Assembly: GCA_026686845.1 (NCBI GenBank)
Contig: JAIVEN010000012.1
Location: 4,528,501-4,592,500 of the forward strand
DNA from: Adenanthera pavonina
Taxonomy: Eukaryota; Streptophyta; Magnoliopsida; Fabales; Fabaceae
DNA length: 64,000 nucleotides
Direction: 5' to 3'
Shown here: positions 11,408 to 21,125 of the stretch, in pieces
Layout of the letters: every line of letters starts with the position of its first letter
Position numbering within the stretch: the stretch's first letter is position 1
Notes under the pieces: model-generated
What the model was told of the DNA's origin: nothing
Database searches by the model: none
What the model saw: the letters and a program-made list of their open reading frames with translations, nothing else
Program-made: the position numbers and the translations under genes

Positions 11408-12600
11408 CATCTTTGATCTAATGTTATCATCAGTTGCTTCCCCAAAAAGAAGTAGATCATTTGCAAACATTAGATGTGACAAATGAGAACCCTTCCCAGA
11501 GAAAGTGAAGGGTTTCTAGCTACCCTGCTCAACAGCATTGAGAATTACATGTGACAACTTATCCATGCACAAGACAAAGAGATAAGGAGAAATCATGTCC
11601 CCTTGTCAGAGGCCTCTTTGCGGGTGAAAGTCTTCAGTCATACTACCATTCCAAAGCACATTGAAAGATGTTGTAGAGATACATCTGTAAACAAGGGAAT
11701 GAAACTAGTCACTAGAGCCTTGTTCTTTCAAAACATCATCCACAAATCTCCAGTGAAGTTTGTCCAAGGTCTTTTCAAAATCAGTCTTAATAATACATTA
11801 CCCTTTTCTTCCTTTCAGCTTTTGCATAGAATGCACCACTTCTTGGCCAATAACAATATTATCTTGAATGCACCTACTCGGGATGAAGCTAGATTGAAAT
11901 GGAGAGATCAAGTCATCTATAAGAGGCTTAAGCCTATTAGCAATCACCTTTGTGAGACATTTATAAGCCACATTACACAAAGAGATAGGTCGAAAGTGCA
12001 TAAATTCCATAGGGTTCTCCTTCTTCAGGATGAGGGCAAGAAGAGTTATGTTAATTCCATCCGCAGGTACTATCCCAACAAAGAGTTTCTTTACAAAATC
12101 AACAAGACCAGGGCCAACAATATCCCATTGGGACTTGTAGAAAATGGGTGAAAATCCATCAACTCCCGAAGCCTTATAGCTCCCCATAGCAAAGATAGCC
12201 TCTTTAACTTCCACATCACTTAGCATTCTATCAAGAATAAAGTAGTCATTCACAGTAATAGAAGGAAACCTTACCTCCGTAGAGATAAAGCTATAATTAT
12301 CACCATTAAAGGCAAAGAGATTCTTAAAATAATTGACAACAAGATCCATAAGAGCTCCATTATCTGCCACCCAATTCCCATCACTGTCCTTGAGAGCAGG
12401 GTATCTATTAGATCCCCTTTTGATGGAAGTTTTCAAGTGATAATACTGAGTGTTCTTGTCACCATTCCGTATCCATTTAGTCCTTGATTTTTGAAACCAG
12501 AACACCCCCTCACATCTCAAAGTTTCATCCATCTTCTTTTGAAGTTTCATCTCTAACTCATGCAAGAAACGAGAGAAAGGGTACTATTTAGATTATTGAA
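11408..12600 (-). pseudogene. LINE ORF2, reverse transcriptase fingers and palm, broken, altered catalytic motif
   Basis: The open part (12565-11798) reads FWFQKSRTKWIRNGDKNTQY, then YKASGVDGFSPIFYKSQWD and FRPISLCNVAYKCLTKVIANR, the standard plant L1 reverse transcriptase signature. Downstream (about 11797-11408) several stops interrupt the frame. The catalytic box reads F-A-N-D-L-L-L-F where the family has (F/Y)-A-D-D, so one of the two catalytic aspartates is replaced by asparagine. The frame then runs into the solo LTR at 11402 and resumes beyond 9778 (see the next piece). The plus-strand ORF at 11603-12151 is the shadow of this region. Confidence 0.93.
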
Positions 12601-12899
12601 TTCCTCTTAGGCTAGACATTAAGTTCTGCTTCTTATGAAATATGTTGCCGAAAGTGTCTTTATTCCATTTAAGTGAGTCATCCTTTAGAGGATCAAGAGC
12701 ACCCAACAAGTCATCTTTTTCCCTCCAATATCTTTGAGAATGGTGCTGTAATCCTCATGTGAAAGCCACATTGCCTCAAATTTGAAAGGTTTATTCTTAG
12801 GGCTTTGATTATAAAAAGCATTCAAGAAAATTTGTAGGGGATTGTGATTAGAGTAAGCCAATCTACCTAGAGTCCTGGCATGAGAATTAGGGAAAGATG

Positions 12900-13572
12900 A
12901 AAGCCATAATGAATTAACAAGAGCCCTGTCGAGTCTCTAAAAATTTCAGCCCTTACCAGAAATGAAAGGCCCTTTCCATGTAAAACACAAGCCACTTGTT
13001 CCTAGGTTGCAGAGGTTACAATTGTGGATTTGTTCCCTAAACCATCTACATCTTCCAACATTGATGTTGGCCCCCCTGACCTTTTCAGTATGATCAAGGA
13101 TGTCATTGAAGTCCCCAACAACTATCCAAGGGAGTCTCATGGTGGAAGCTAATCACATCATAGAGCACCAGAAAATTCTTTTGTTATCAGAATAGGGAAG
13201 AACATAAGATAGAGTATTAAAGAAGGGAAAGCCCCTATTAATTGTACATTTAGCATAAATGAATTGAGAATCCCACTAAATAAATTCTACTATTGCCTTG
13301 GTGCTATCCCAAGCTAAGTACAAGCCTCCAAAAAAACCTACACTAGGCATACAAGCCAGTTGATCAAAGCTAATATGATAAAGTCGCTCTATTGAGGAGA
13401 TTTTAGAGCACCAAGTTTCCACTAAACCAAAAATAGAGGGCTTGTTTAAGGCCCAAATTGTCATCACATTTATGATAAATCCCCGATTACATCCATGTTC
13501 CAGCATATGATGTCTTGATCCATAAAGAAAGTAAGTAAAAGGCCCAAAGGGTGAGTTAGATCTACATCTCAT
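12900..13572 (-). pseudogene. LINE ORF2, endonuclease (APE-type) region, broken
   Basis: The first frame (13572-13276) contains CNRGFIINVMTIWALNKPSI followed by FGLVETW, which fits the start of L1 APE endonucleases, where the E of L-V-E-T is catalytic. The second frame (13140-12946) contains WIVVGDFNDILDHTEK, the conserved GDFN metal-binding motif, and GLCFTWKGP. The two frames are separated by about 135 bases with no shared frame. The endonuclease nicks target DNA for target-primed reverse transcription in this family. Confidence 0.88.
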
Positions 13573-13631
13573 TGGACTCTAAAGCATCCTCGTTTACAAG
13601 CCCAAATAGTTCTGTCTAAAGTGAATCTTGT

Positions 13632-15149
13632 TTACTGCCTTTTTTTCTTGTGGACGAATTCAACTAGGCCCACTAAGGGGTCATTTTCTTCCATTGTAGA
13701 GGGACCATGATTGATATGTGGGCTCAGTATTAAAGTACCTAGATGTGGGTTAAGGTTAATAAGTGGCTTAGACAGCTTCATAGGACTAGTTGTGATGGTA
13801 GGCCGAGCATTGGAGGAGTTTAGGTCAAGCCCGATCTGAAGACCATCTGGATGTGGCACATGGTCCTCTATATTGCTAAGTTATGCCTCTTCGTTCATAG
13901 GTGGCACGTTCTCTTTCTCTTTTTGTGCTACAAATGACTCCTCATTCGTATTCTTGTGGCTCTAATATACCAATATCATTTTTGTTAACTTGCTCTTCAT
14001 GACTCACTAAGCTTATTAAAGGCTTGTTTGTTTTATTAACTCTTTTTGTATGCATTCTCTGCTTTCCTTTTTTTATTCCTCTTTCGTGTGATTTGACTTG
14101 GAGACAGGCTCCTGCGTAAGCTGTGTAAAAGTAACCTGGAACACAGTGGTTTCACCAGATACGTTACCCTTATTCAGATTTGCTAAGAAAGAAAATCTGG
14201 ATCCTGACTTATTCCCTATCTTTGATGGATAAGTTCTCTCCTTGTTTTGTCTAGGTCTCCTTTGCTTCTGCACAGTAGTCCATTGACCAATTGACTCCAA
14301 AGATGAAGCTTGTACAGGCTTATTCATCATCTCTGGAGGGGACTCCTTCTCCAAAGAAGGCTTACTTTGATCTTTATCTGGACAAGACAAAAGCACATGA
14401 CCATATTTACCACAACGGGTACAAAGGAGATGTAAGCCTTCATATTCACCATTAAAATACTTATCTTCGATATGTAAACCAGGGATCAAGAAACTATTGA
14501 GATCAAGAATGATGTAGAAATGTGCAAATTGTCCCCTGGCCAACTGAGTTGTATTCCAATCCACTTTCATTGTACTTCCAAACGCACTACTGACAAAGGA
14601 TAAAACTTTCTCATTATAGAACTCATTTGGAAAGAGAGGAATTCTTATTCAAGTGGCCACACGACTAATCAATTCAGTACATGAGTCAAATTGAGGGTGC
14701 CATTGTTGCACAGTGAGATAATGATCATAAATCATCCATGGTCCCTCAAGCAAAGCTCTATCGTAGTCTTCTTTCCATGAAAAGCGAACTTCAAAGAAAC
14801 CATTGCCGATATCAATCAGCTCCAAAATTTCAGCTTTCACCCGCAAGGCCTTCAGCATTTTTTCAAGTACCTTGTATCCTATATGACTCCCCAACAGCTT
14901 AACAATAAGAGTAAGGTCCCAACATCGGTAAAGTTTTTCTTTCACACGCTAGGAAAAGGTGAATTTGGAGATAACTTGTCCACCAATAGTTTCAAAAACA
15001 ACATTAAAGTCATTCAAGGACTCCCCTACCTGAGAGGAGTCGGACCCTTTCAATGGAGCAGCTGAAGGTAGCTTGGTCCACCACTCTTCCTCCTTAACAT
15101 CCGCCATCTTCTCCATTATCTTTGTGTTCTGCGAATTTCCTAATAACAT
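13632..15149 (-). pseudogene. LINE ORF1: DUF4283-like plus CCHC zinc knuckle, broken
   Basis: The product would be the nucleic-acid-binding ORF1 protein of plant L1 elements. The N-terminal frame (about 15090-14949, MADVKEEEWWTKLPSAAP) reaches a stop. The next frame (14945-14649) has the DUF4283 pattern, including FEVRFSWKEDYDRALLEGPW, and also stops. The third part (14570-14073) carries the knuckle LLCTRCGKYGHVLLSCP (a C-x2-C-x4-H-x4-C type finger), followed by a polar tail. A last frame (13859-13632) may be the tail end. At least two stops or frame changes separate the pieces, so no full protein can be made. Confidence 0.88.
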
Positions 15150-15585
15150 ATCATTATAAGAGATTTAGGGTGACCTTTGTTCCAGCGAACAAGGAACGAG
15201 CAACGGTCATTCCTTATCTGGGTCGACTAAAGAATTTCGTTCCTCAAACTCCTCCCTTTTACTTTTCTATTTTTTGGTTAGCATATTGACTCCCAATCCG
15301 TGCTGATGGTCTCTACTGTGCTGTGAACTAAAGGACAGCTCTAATTCCTATGCCCTATTCCCAAATCTAGACTGAGAGCACTTATCTTCATCCATATGCA
15401 AAGAACGATCATGTCCTAGGGGAGGATCCCCTCCTAGAGAATGTCCACGGTCTCTAATCAGTGGGTCATCTGGCCCAACATCGATGAAGGACATACCAGT
15501 CAGAGATTTCACAGAGAGCAATCAACGAAGAATCGTTTACGAAATGGAACTCAACCTTGACTAATTATTTATAACGTTTGACCTT

Positions 15586-16258
15586 GTGACCTGTTTGTGT
15601 AACCTAGGCCAAGTATAGAGTTGGGTTGGATTTGAGACCGTTAACCCAACCCAAACAACAAAATGAGAAAAATTACTTGAATTTATTATTTGTAAATGTA
15701 ATTGCAAAAAGGGGCAAAAGGTTTGGTTTTCCGGTTCTCTCTCTTTAAATTGAGTGAACTAATATTTCTAGATTTTCTTTCTGAATAAAAAAAACTATGA
15801 CAGAACCATACAAAGGGGAAACTAAGAATAGAATGTTGCATTTTGAATTGTTGCCTAATATGCAATTAGGTGAGTTTAAAAAAGCCCAAATTGCTGAATT
15901 TAAATACACTATTGCCCTTAATACCGTTCTAATGTACTTTTCTTTTCTAAAGGAAGAGACCCTAACTACGGAGGGAATGCAAAGGGAGGGGCAAAAATAT
16001 GATTGTTTGAAGGCATTCAGTTAGATCCTGAATACAGAAGAAAAAAAAATACCCAAGTTTGTGCCGTCTTAAAAAAATTATATTGGTTACAGCAAACAGG
16101 TCATCCAGGAGGCGTGAACACAATAGTTGGTGAAGCAGCATCTCTGCATGTATACAGAAGAAAATCTACGTCTTTTTCTTACAATCTGGAGGACCCATTT
16201 CAAGATAAAACCAAAAGAAGAGATCATAGTCAAAACAAGTAAGGAGAAAACCTCAGAA
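15586..16258. other. Intergenic region upstream of the FAS1 gene
   Basis: This lies between the LINE target-site duplication and the FAS1 start. It must hold the FAS1 promoter and 5' UTR, but I cannot point to a clear TATA box. Two small ORFs (15797-16024, 16003-16242) match nothing I know and overlap one another. Confidence 0.5.
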
Positions 16259-16987
16259 ATGGCAAGCAATATTGCAGTCTTAATGGTGGTATCTCTGTGT
16301 ATGATGCTGTTTTCATCAGCTACCACAGCAGAAAATGAGGATCTTGTTGCAGCCACTGAAGAGATGCAGAAAGCTAATTACTTCACATTTGTGATGCTCA
16401 TCAATATTTCTCCACCTGATACAAGACTTGAGGGGAATGTGACTTTCTTGATGCCCAAGGATCGAATGCTTGTGAAAACGGCGATGCCGGATGGAGCCAT
16501 TTCTGATTTCTTGCTTCAGCATTCGATCCCTTCAGCATTGCTGTTTGAAACCTTGGAAAAATTCCCCACAGGAACAACCATTCCCAGTTCACTGCCAAAC
16601 TACATGCTTAGAATCACCAACAATGGCAGGAAGGATTTTGCTCTCAACAATGTGAAAATCATCAGCCCCAACATATGTGTCGCGGGATCTTCCATTCGAT
16701 GCCATGGCATCGATGGGATTTTGTCAGAATCAGATATCCCAGTGAGAAACTCTAGTACTGCTCCTCCACCTTCATGTCCTAACAGCACAGATTCTTCCTG
16801 TATGGCTTCGCCACCTCCATCTAAATCTCCTCCTCCTCCTTCTCCTTTTACTGACCAGAGTCCTCCTACATTCACAGCTCCTATTCCCACCGAGGCAGAT
16901 CCTGTGACACAAAGATCAGGATCTTTTGATGGATCACTGAACTTTGTCACCACTTTGATGTTGACTTTGGCAGGCATCTATTTTTAA
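16259..16987 (+). CDS. Fasciclin-like arabinogalactan protein (single FAS1 domain), 242 aa
   Basis: This is a cell-surface/cell-wall glycoprotein of the FLA type. I chose the ATG at 16259 because it gives a signal peptide at once (hydrophobic residues 5-19, likely cut after about residue 24); the ATG at 16127 only adds a 44-residue polar leader. A FAS1 domain spans about residues 28-160, with the H1-like core NVTFLMPKDRML (60-71) and the H2-like SIRCHGIDGIL (145-155). Potential N-glycosylation sites are at NIS (49), NVT (60), NSS (164) and NST (175). A proline-rich stretch with SPPP units (about 168-212) suits arabinogalactan addition. The hydrophobic end (about 226-242) suggests a GPI-anchor signal. 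It is one intact exon. It resembles the small Arabidopsis FLA family members with one FAS1 domain; the specific role is unknown. Confidence 0.9.
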   Translation: MASNIAVLMVVSLCMMLFSSATTAENEDLVAATEEMQKANYFTFVMLINISPPDTRLEGNVTFLMPKDRMLVKTAMPDGAISDFLLQHSIPSALLFETLEKFPTGTTIPSSLPNYMLRITNNGRKDFALNNVKIISPNICVAGSSIRCHGIDGILSESDIPVRNSSTAPPPSCPNSTDSSCMASPPPSKSPPPPSPFTDQSPPTFTAPIPTEADPVTQRSGSFDGSLNFVTTLMLTLAGIYF

Positions 16988-17535
16988 TTGGCACTAAAGC
17001 TCAAGCTTTCTAGCTTAAGATTGATCAAATATTATTTATCTGAACATGAATGGTATTATTTATTAATTAAAATATATATTTTTGTTTTCATGATATACAT
17101 CGAATGAAAGTTCAAATGCTTGAGTGCTAAACATCTCTTTAACAGCCTTCTTTCAATGTAAGTCAGATTGACATTGTAAGTTCTGCTCATTGAAACAAGG
17201 GTGCAAAAAAAAAAAACTAAGAAAACTAACTACAAAACAGATCTTGTTCACCTTCTCAAAATTGGGAAAAAGAAAGGAAACCAGTGAAACAAAAATTGAC
17301 TTCAGTGATGACAGTACCTAAACAAACATTAATCATTCATCTAAACCAAGTAATGGAAAAGTACAATCATGAAAGTATTTGTCAAAATCTAGTCTCCAGA
17401 AGATGCTCAACGCTTTTTAAAATATTTCAAAATGAAAATGGTTTTCAATGCAAGCTAAAAGGTTTTGCTTGTTAGCACTGACCAGTCCAATCTTGGCAAG
17501 CTAGACCATTATCCATCCAGGCACGCATGATACGA
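16988..17535. other. 3' flank of the FAS1 gene and of the L6 pseudogene
   Basis: AT-rich non-coding sequence with a 12-base A run near 17204. The ORF at 17284-17475 matches no family I know. The part next to 17535 is probably the old 3' UTR of the L6 sequence on the minus strand. Confidence 0.5.
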
Positions 17536-17843
17536 TCATTTAGACTTCTTTCCTTGCTTCTTCCTGATAACTTCATCAATTTACAGTATACCCTTGCCTT
17601 TGTAAACTTCAGGTGGCTTACAACTACGGACCGTTGCAGCAAACTGGTGTACCCTTTGCTTGTCTATTCCGGTGCAGCAAACTACATTATTTTTGAAGCA
17701 GAAACACGAACAGCAGGTGGCACTGTCAATTCAACCTCATGACTGTATCCCAATTTAAGATACAAGAGACGCCCTTGAGCTTCAGCTCTGGCTTTGTATC
17801 CGATGCCCACAATCTTAAGAAAATGAAAAAACTTAGCTTCCAT
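17536..17843 (-). pseudogene. Ribosomal protein L6 (mitochondrial-type, about 102 aa), pseudogene
   Basis: On the minus strand the ATG at 17843-17841 starts MEAKFFHFLKIVGIGYKARA, followed by LLYLKLGYSHEVELTVPPAV. A one-base loss then shifts the frame; the next frame reads KNNVVCCTGIDKQRVHQFAA and SCKPPEVYKGKGI. A stop follows where the family has M-Y, and the end IDEVIRKKQGKKSK reaches the old stop at 17536. The whole length of the short plant mitochondrial L6 (large mitoribosomal subunit) is present with no intron, so it may be a processed copy. The frameshift and the internal stop make it non-functional. Confidence 0.9.
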
Positions 17844-18333
17844 TTATGCATGCAATTATATCACCTAAATTTTCCAGAGAATAAACAAAAATTAAAAGTC
17901 AAGAGAACATAAATTAACAGGTAGAAAAACAATAAGTGAAAGAACAGCAGATCATTTTCGGAGAACATATCACTACTGTGTTCAAATCTTTGAATATTTT
18001 TCTTTAAATTTTTTTCAATTTGAGTTAGACTCCTGGTCAAGAGAATTATTTATTTATTTTTTTTTAATTTAGTTCAGTTCAGCACATGACATTCTCAATT
18101 AGTTTTAACCACAAAGTCATCAAGCTAAAATAATCAGGAAGTGATCCCATAGAACCAGCTAAAATAAATGTCTCTTATACTATGACATTTATAACAAGCA
18201 TAACACTGGAAGGTCAGGATAAAGAAAAATGAAGGTAATGACTCATAATCATAAATGCATCAGCAAAAATCTCCATATTAGCAAATGATGCAGATAGAGA
18301 ATTTCCACGGAATGTGCATCTCAATTAGTCATT

Positions 18334-18478
18334 TCAAGACTGGGATAAACAACCGAGGAAAGCTTTTTCATCTCCTGCAACTGATAAACTAGTTTTGGTG
18401 GGGAAGGCAGGTAGAGTGTCCCTTAACTCTGGAGGGTCACTATCAGTATCTGTGCCAGTTTCGTTGGGTATGTTACAC
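18334..18478 (-). other. Exon-like open stretch, product not recognised
   Basis: On the minus strand, after a possible acceptor (TTAACAG), an open frame of about 47 codons runs CNIPNETGTDTDSDPPELRD, then TLPAFPTKTSL and KAFLGCLSQS before a stop at 18334-18336. The composition looks coding, but I know no family for it. Upstream on that strand a Harbinger-type element interrupts the sequence at 18511. It could be the last exon of a broken gene, or chance. Confidence 0.25.
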
Positions 18479-18510
18479 TGTTAATGCAGTTGATTCTATG
18501 TATTCTCTAA

Positions 18511-19281
18511 CGTCCCATTTGATATATAGAATGATTTTTTATGGAATGGGAATGGGAATGAGAATAGAAATGAACTTTAAATGTATGTTTCAGATGTTCA
18601 GAAAAAGACATGGGAATCCCAAAAAAAGCAATATTAATTTTTTTAAAAAAATAGATAAATGACTGGAATAGCCCTATTGTCTTCCTCCTCCATCCTCTTT
18701 CTTCACCATTGAAGATGACAGCACTGGCAAGATCTGTGATAGCATGGCAACAGCATAGAGAAGCAATCTGGCTGTAGGTGTCAACGGTGTCAGATGGCCC
18801 ATGGAGAAGCATGCACGATTCACCCATGGGAGGCTGATGGAGAAGCAGATTTGCACGATTCACCCACGGGAAGCCAACGAAGAAGCAGATTTACGCATAG
18901 AAGTCAATGGAGTTCAATGACTGACCTAGAAGTTGCGCAATTTACCCATCGCTGGCGATGGCTGATGGAGAAGCTGCATGATGGTTGACGGAGTTCGATG
19001 GCTGCTTTTCATTATTGTCAGAGATGTTGACAGTGATGACCGGTCTCATCAATGGTGACGTCTAGTCTCATCGATAGCGAGTTGGAGCTTTGGATGATGG
19101 AAATTTGAGAAAAATTGAGGGGTATATTTGTCCACAAAATCTTATTCCCACCAGCTTCAGCTCAACCCCCCCAAAAGAGGTTTCTCCATTCCCTCATAAT
19201 GGGAGTTGTTCATTCTAGGGAAGCATCCAACCTTCGTACCAAATGCACCTCGCTCAGGATCCCTGTCTATCAAATGTAGCC
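18511..19281. mobile_element. Non-autonomous PIF/Harbinger-type element, 771 bp, TSD TAA
   Basis: The left end is CGTCCCATTTGATATATAG; the right end on the other strand is GGCTACATTTGATAGACAG. TAA is duplicated at 18508-18510 and 19282-19284. The left subterminal part has ggaatgggaatgggaatg and the right part has gaatggagaaacc on the other strand. The middle (18660-19080) holds imperfect repeats of about 35-50 bp (gaagcagattt, cacgattcaccca). It has no transposase. ORFs inside are repeat-driven and on both strands. Confidence 0.72.
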
Positions 19282-19548
19282 TAAGTGGAGTGGGTATTCC
19301 CTTTTCTCTTTTTTCTCCTTACTAAAATCTTTATATTTTAACAAAGGGAAAAAAATTCAGGTATTATTTTTATGTCTTTAATATCAAGCTCTCCAATACT
19401 AACATGCCGAATGTATAGTTTTACAGCTTAACATCTCATGATTAGGTCTTTCAATGAATTTTTTCCACATCATATTGCTTTTGGTGGAATTCCACATCAT
19501 ATTTTTATTAGAGAACCTGCTAGCAAAGATACAAGAACTTGTATCTAA

Positions 19549-21125
19549 CTCTAGTGATAGAGATCAAGAAGGCACATCAAAGATTTTCAAGTGCTACCCA
19601 CTATTCTCTCAAGAAAATGCATTACATAGAGGTCTTTATATAGGCAAAACAAGAAAAATCCTAATCCTAAAACAATTGGACCCAAATAATCCTAATAGAT
19701 CTAGAAAATCTAAAAGATATATCTAATTATAAAAAATCCTAATAATAAAAATGAAAATTCAAAGAAAAATAATAAAATTGATATCTAATCCTAATACTCT
19801 TAGATAATCTCTTAAATTCAAATCTAAGAAATCTCTTACAAGATATCTAATAGATTTTATTTCTTCTAATGTAAATCTAACTAATAACTTTGTCCCCAAA
19901 GAAACACAAATTAGAAACCAACGAAATAAAAATAAATAAATAAAATTATCTAACGAAAAAAAGATCCAGAATTTCCTTGAGAGGGATCATATGGGTCGCA
20001 TTTGAGAATCTTTGACATGCCTCTTTGATTTTTATCATTTCCCCTTTACTCGAAAAGATTCGTCCTTGAATCTTTACCACCTTAGGATTAATTTGAATGC
20101 GCTTCTTTTGTTTTAACCTCCATATATGCTTTTATTTCGCCGTATATCCAAAGATAAAAACACTAATATTTTTTTTAAATAACTTTTTTTCAACACTTCT
20201 TTTTTCTTTTCAATGTGTTCTTTGTTTTTTTGCAGGAATTTTTTTGTTTGATAACTTCCCAAACAAGAAGAAGACAAGGGAAACAAGATGTAGAGATGGA
20301 GAAATTGATGAGATGATAAGCAAAAACACAAAAGAAAAACTTGAATTTCGGAACTGAGCTCTGATGTCAACTGATATAGACACAATGAAAACCTATCTCA
20401 AGCACCCAGAAAATATAGTGTAGCGAAAGAACTTGACTTAAAAAATTCAGAAGATGATCAGTTAGAACCTTAGAGGAACTCGTCTCTAAATCCCTAACTA
20501 TAATGACAACCACAAGGTTGATCACTCATCATGGTCAGATGAGAAAAAAGGAGAGAGATAGAAAACGAGAGAGAAGAGAAAGAGAAATAACTTAGTAAAT
20601 CCTTACTGAAAAAGTCAAAATAATATTATTCCACTATAGAGATCAAGGAGACACATCAAAGATTCTCAAGCGCTACCCACTATTTTCTCAAGAAAATGTA
20701 TTACATAGAGGCTTTTATATTGACAAAATAAGAAAAACCATAATCCTAAAACAACTGGATCCAAATAATCCTAATAGATCTAGAAAATCTAAAAGATATA
20801 TCTAATTATAAAAAATCCTAATAATAAAAATGAAAATTCAAAGAAAATAATAAAATTGATATCTAATCATAATACTATTAGATAGTCTCTTAAATTCAAA
20901 TATAAGAAATCTCTTACAAGATATCTAATAGTTTTATTTCTTCTAATGTAAATCTAACTAATAACTTTGTCCCCAAAGAAATACAAATTAGAAACTAACG
21001 AAATAAAAATAAATAAATAAACAAAATTGTCTAACGAAAAAACGATCTAGAATTTCCTTGAAAGGGATCATGTAGGTAGCGTTTGAGAATCTTTAACGTG
21101 CCTCCTTGATTTCTATCTAGTCATC
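19549..21125 (-). mobile_element. TRIM/LARD-like LTR retrotransposon remnant (Gypsy-like), minus strand
   Basis: About 480 bp at 19549-20035 is repeated with few changes at 20633-21115 in the same orientation. Read on the minus strand, the complete 5' LTR (about 21125-20372) ends in TATATCA. The primer-binding site GTTGACATCAGAGC follows at once, two bases off the usual initiator-Met tRNA complement TGGTATCAGAGC. About 330 bp of internal sequence with no gene comes next, then a polypurine tract (AAAGGGGAAATGA, near 20035-20047) and the 3' LTR, which is cut off at about 19549. The internal piece GGACGAATCTTTTCGAGTAAAG resembles the end of Gypsy integrase regions. The ORFs at 20097-20385 have no family match. 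Confidence 0.78.

Larger units (their letters stand above)
5632..15570 (-). mobile_element. Full-length L1-type LINE with TSD, split by a solo LTR and a hAT MITE
   Basis: Read on the minus strand, it has a 5' UTR (about 15570-15150), ORF1 with a CCHC knuckle, and ORF2 with endonuclease, reverse transcriptase, zf-RVT and RNase H. It ends in a poly-A run (the T run from 5632 on the plus strand). The target-site duplication is 15 bp with one mismatch: ataaagtttgacctt at 5619-5633 and ataacgtttgacctt at 15571-15585. Removing the two insertions and their TSDs leaves about 6.2 kb, the usual size of a plant L1. All ORFs carry stops or frameshifts, so the copy is dead. Confidence 0.92.

Noticed and set aside
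11603..12151. 182-residue plus-strand ORF
   Set aside because: It is antisense to the LINE reverse transcriptase and has no family features of its own.
16127..16258. Upstream in-frame start for the FAS1 gene (286 residues)
   Set aside because: It would put a 44-residue polar leader before the signal peptide; the ATG at 16259 gives a proper secreted protein.
16316..16977. Minus-strand ORFs opposite the FAS1 gene (68, 65 and 125 residues)
   Set aside because: They are shadows of a clear plus-strand gene.
20097..20385. Overlapping 86- and 90-residue ORFs on both strands
   Set aside because: They lie in the internal part and LTR of a TRIM-like element and are low-complexity (Phe- or Lys-rich).
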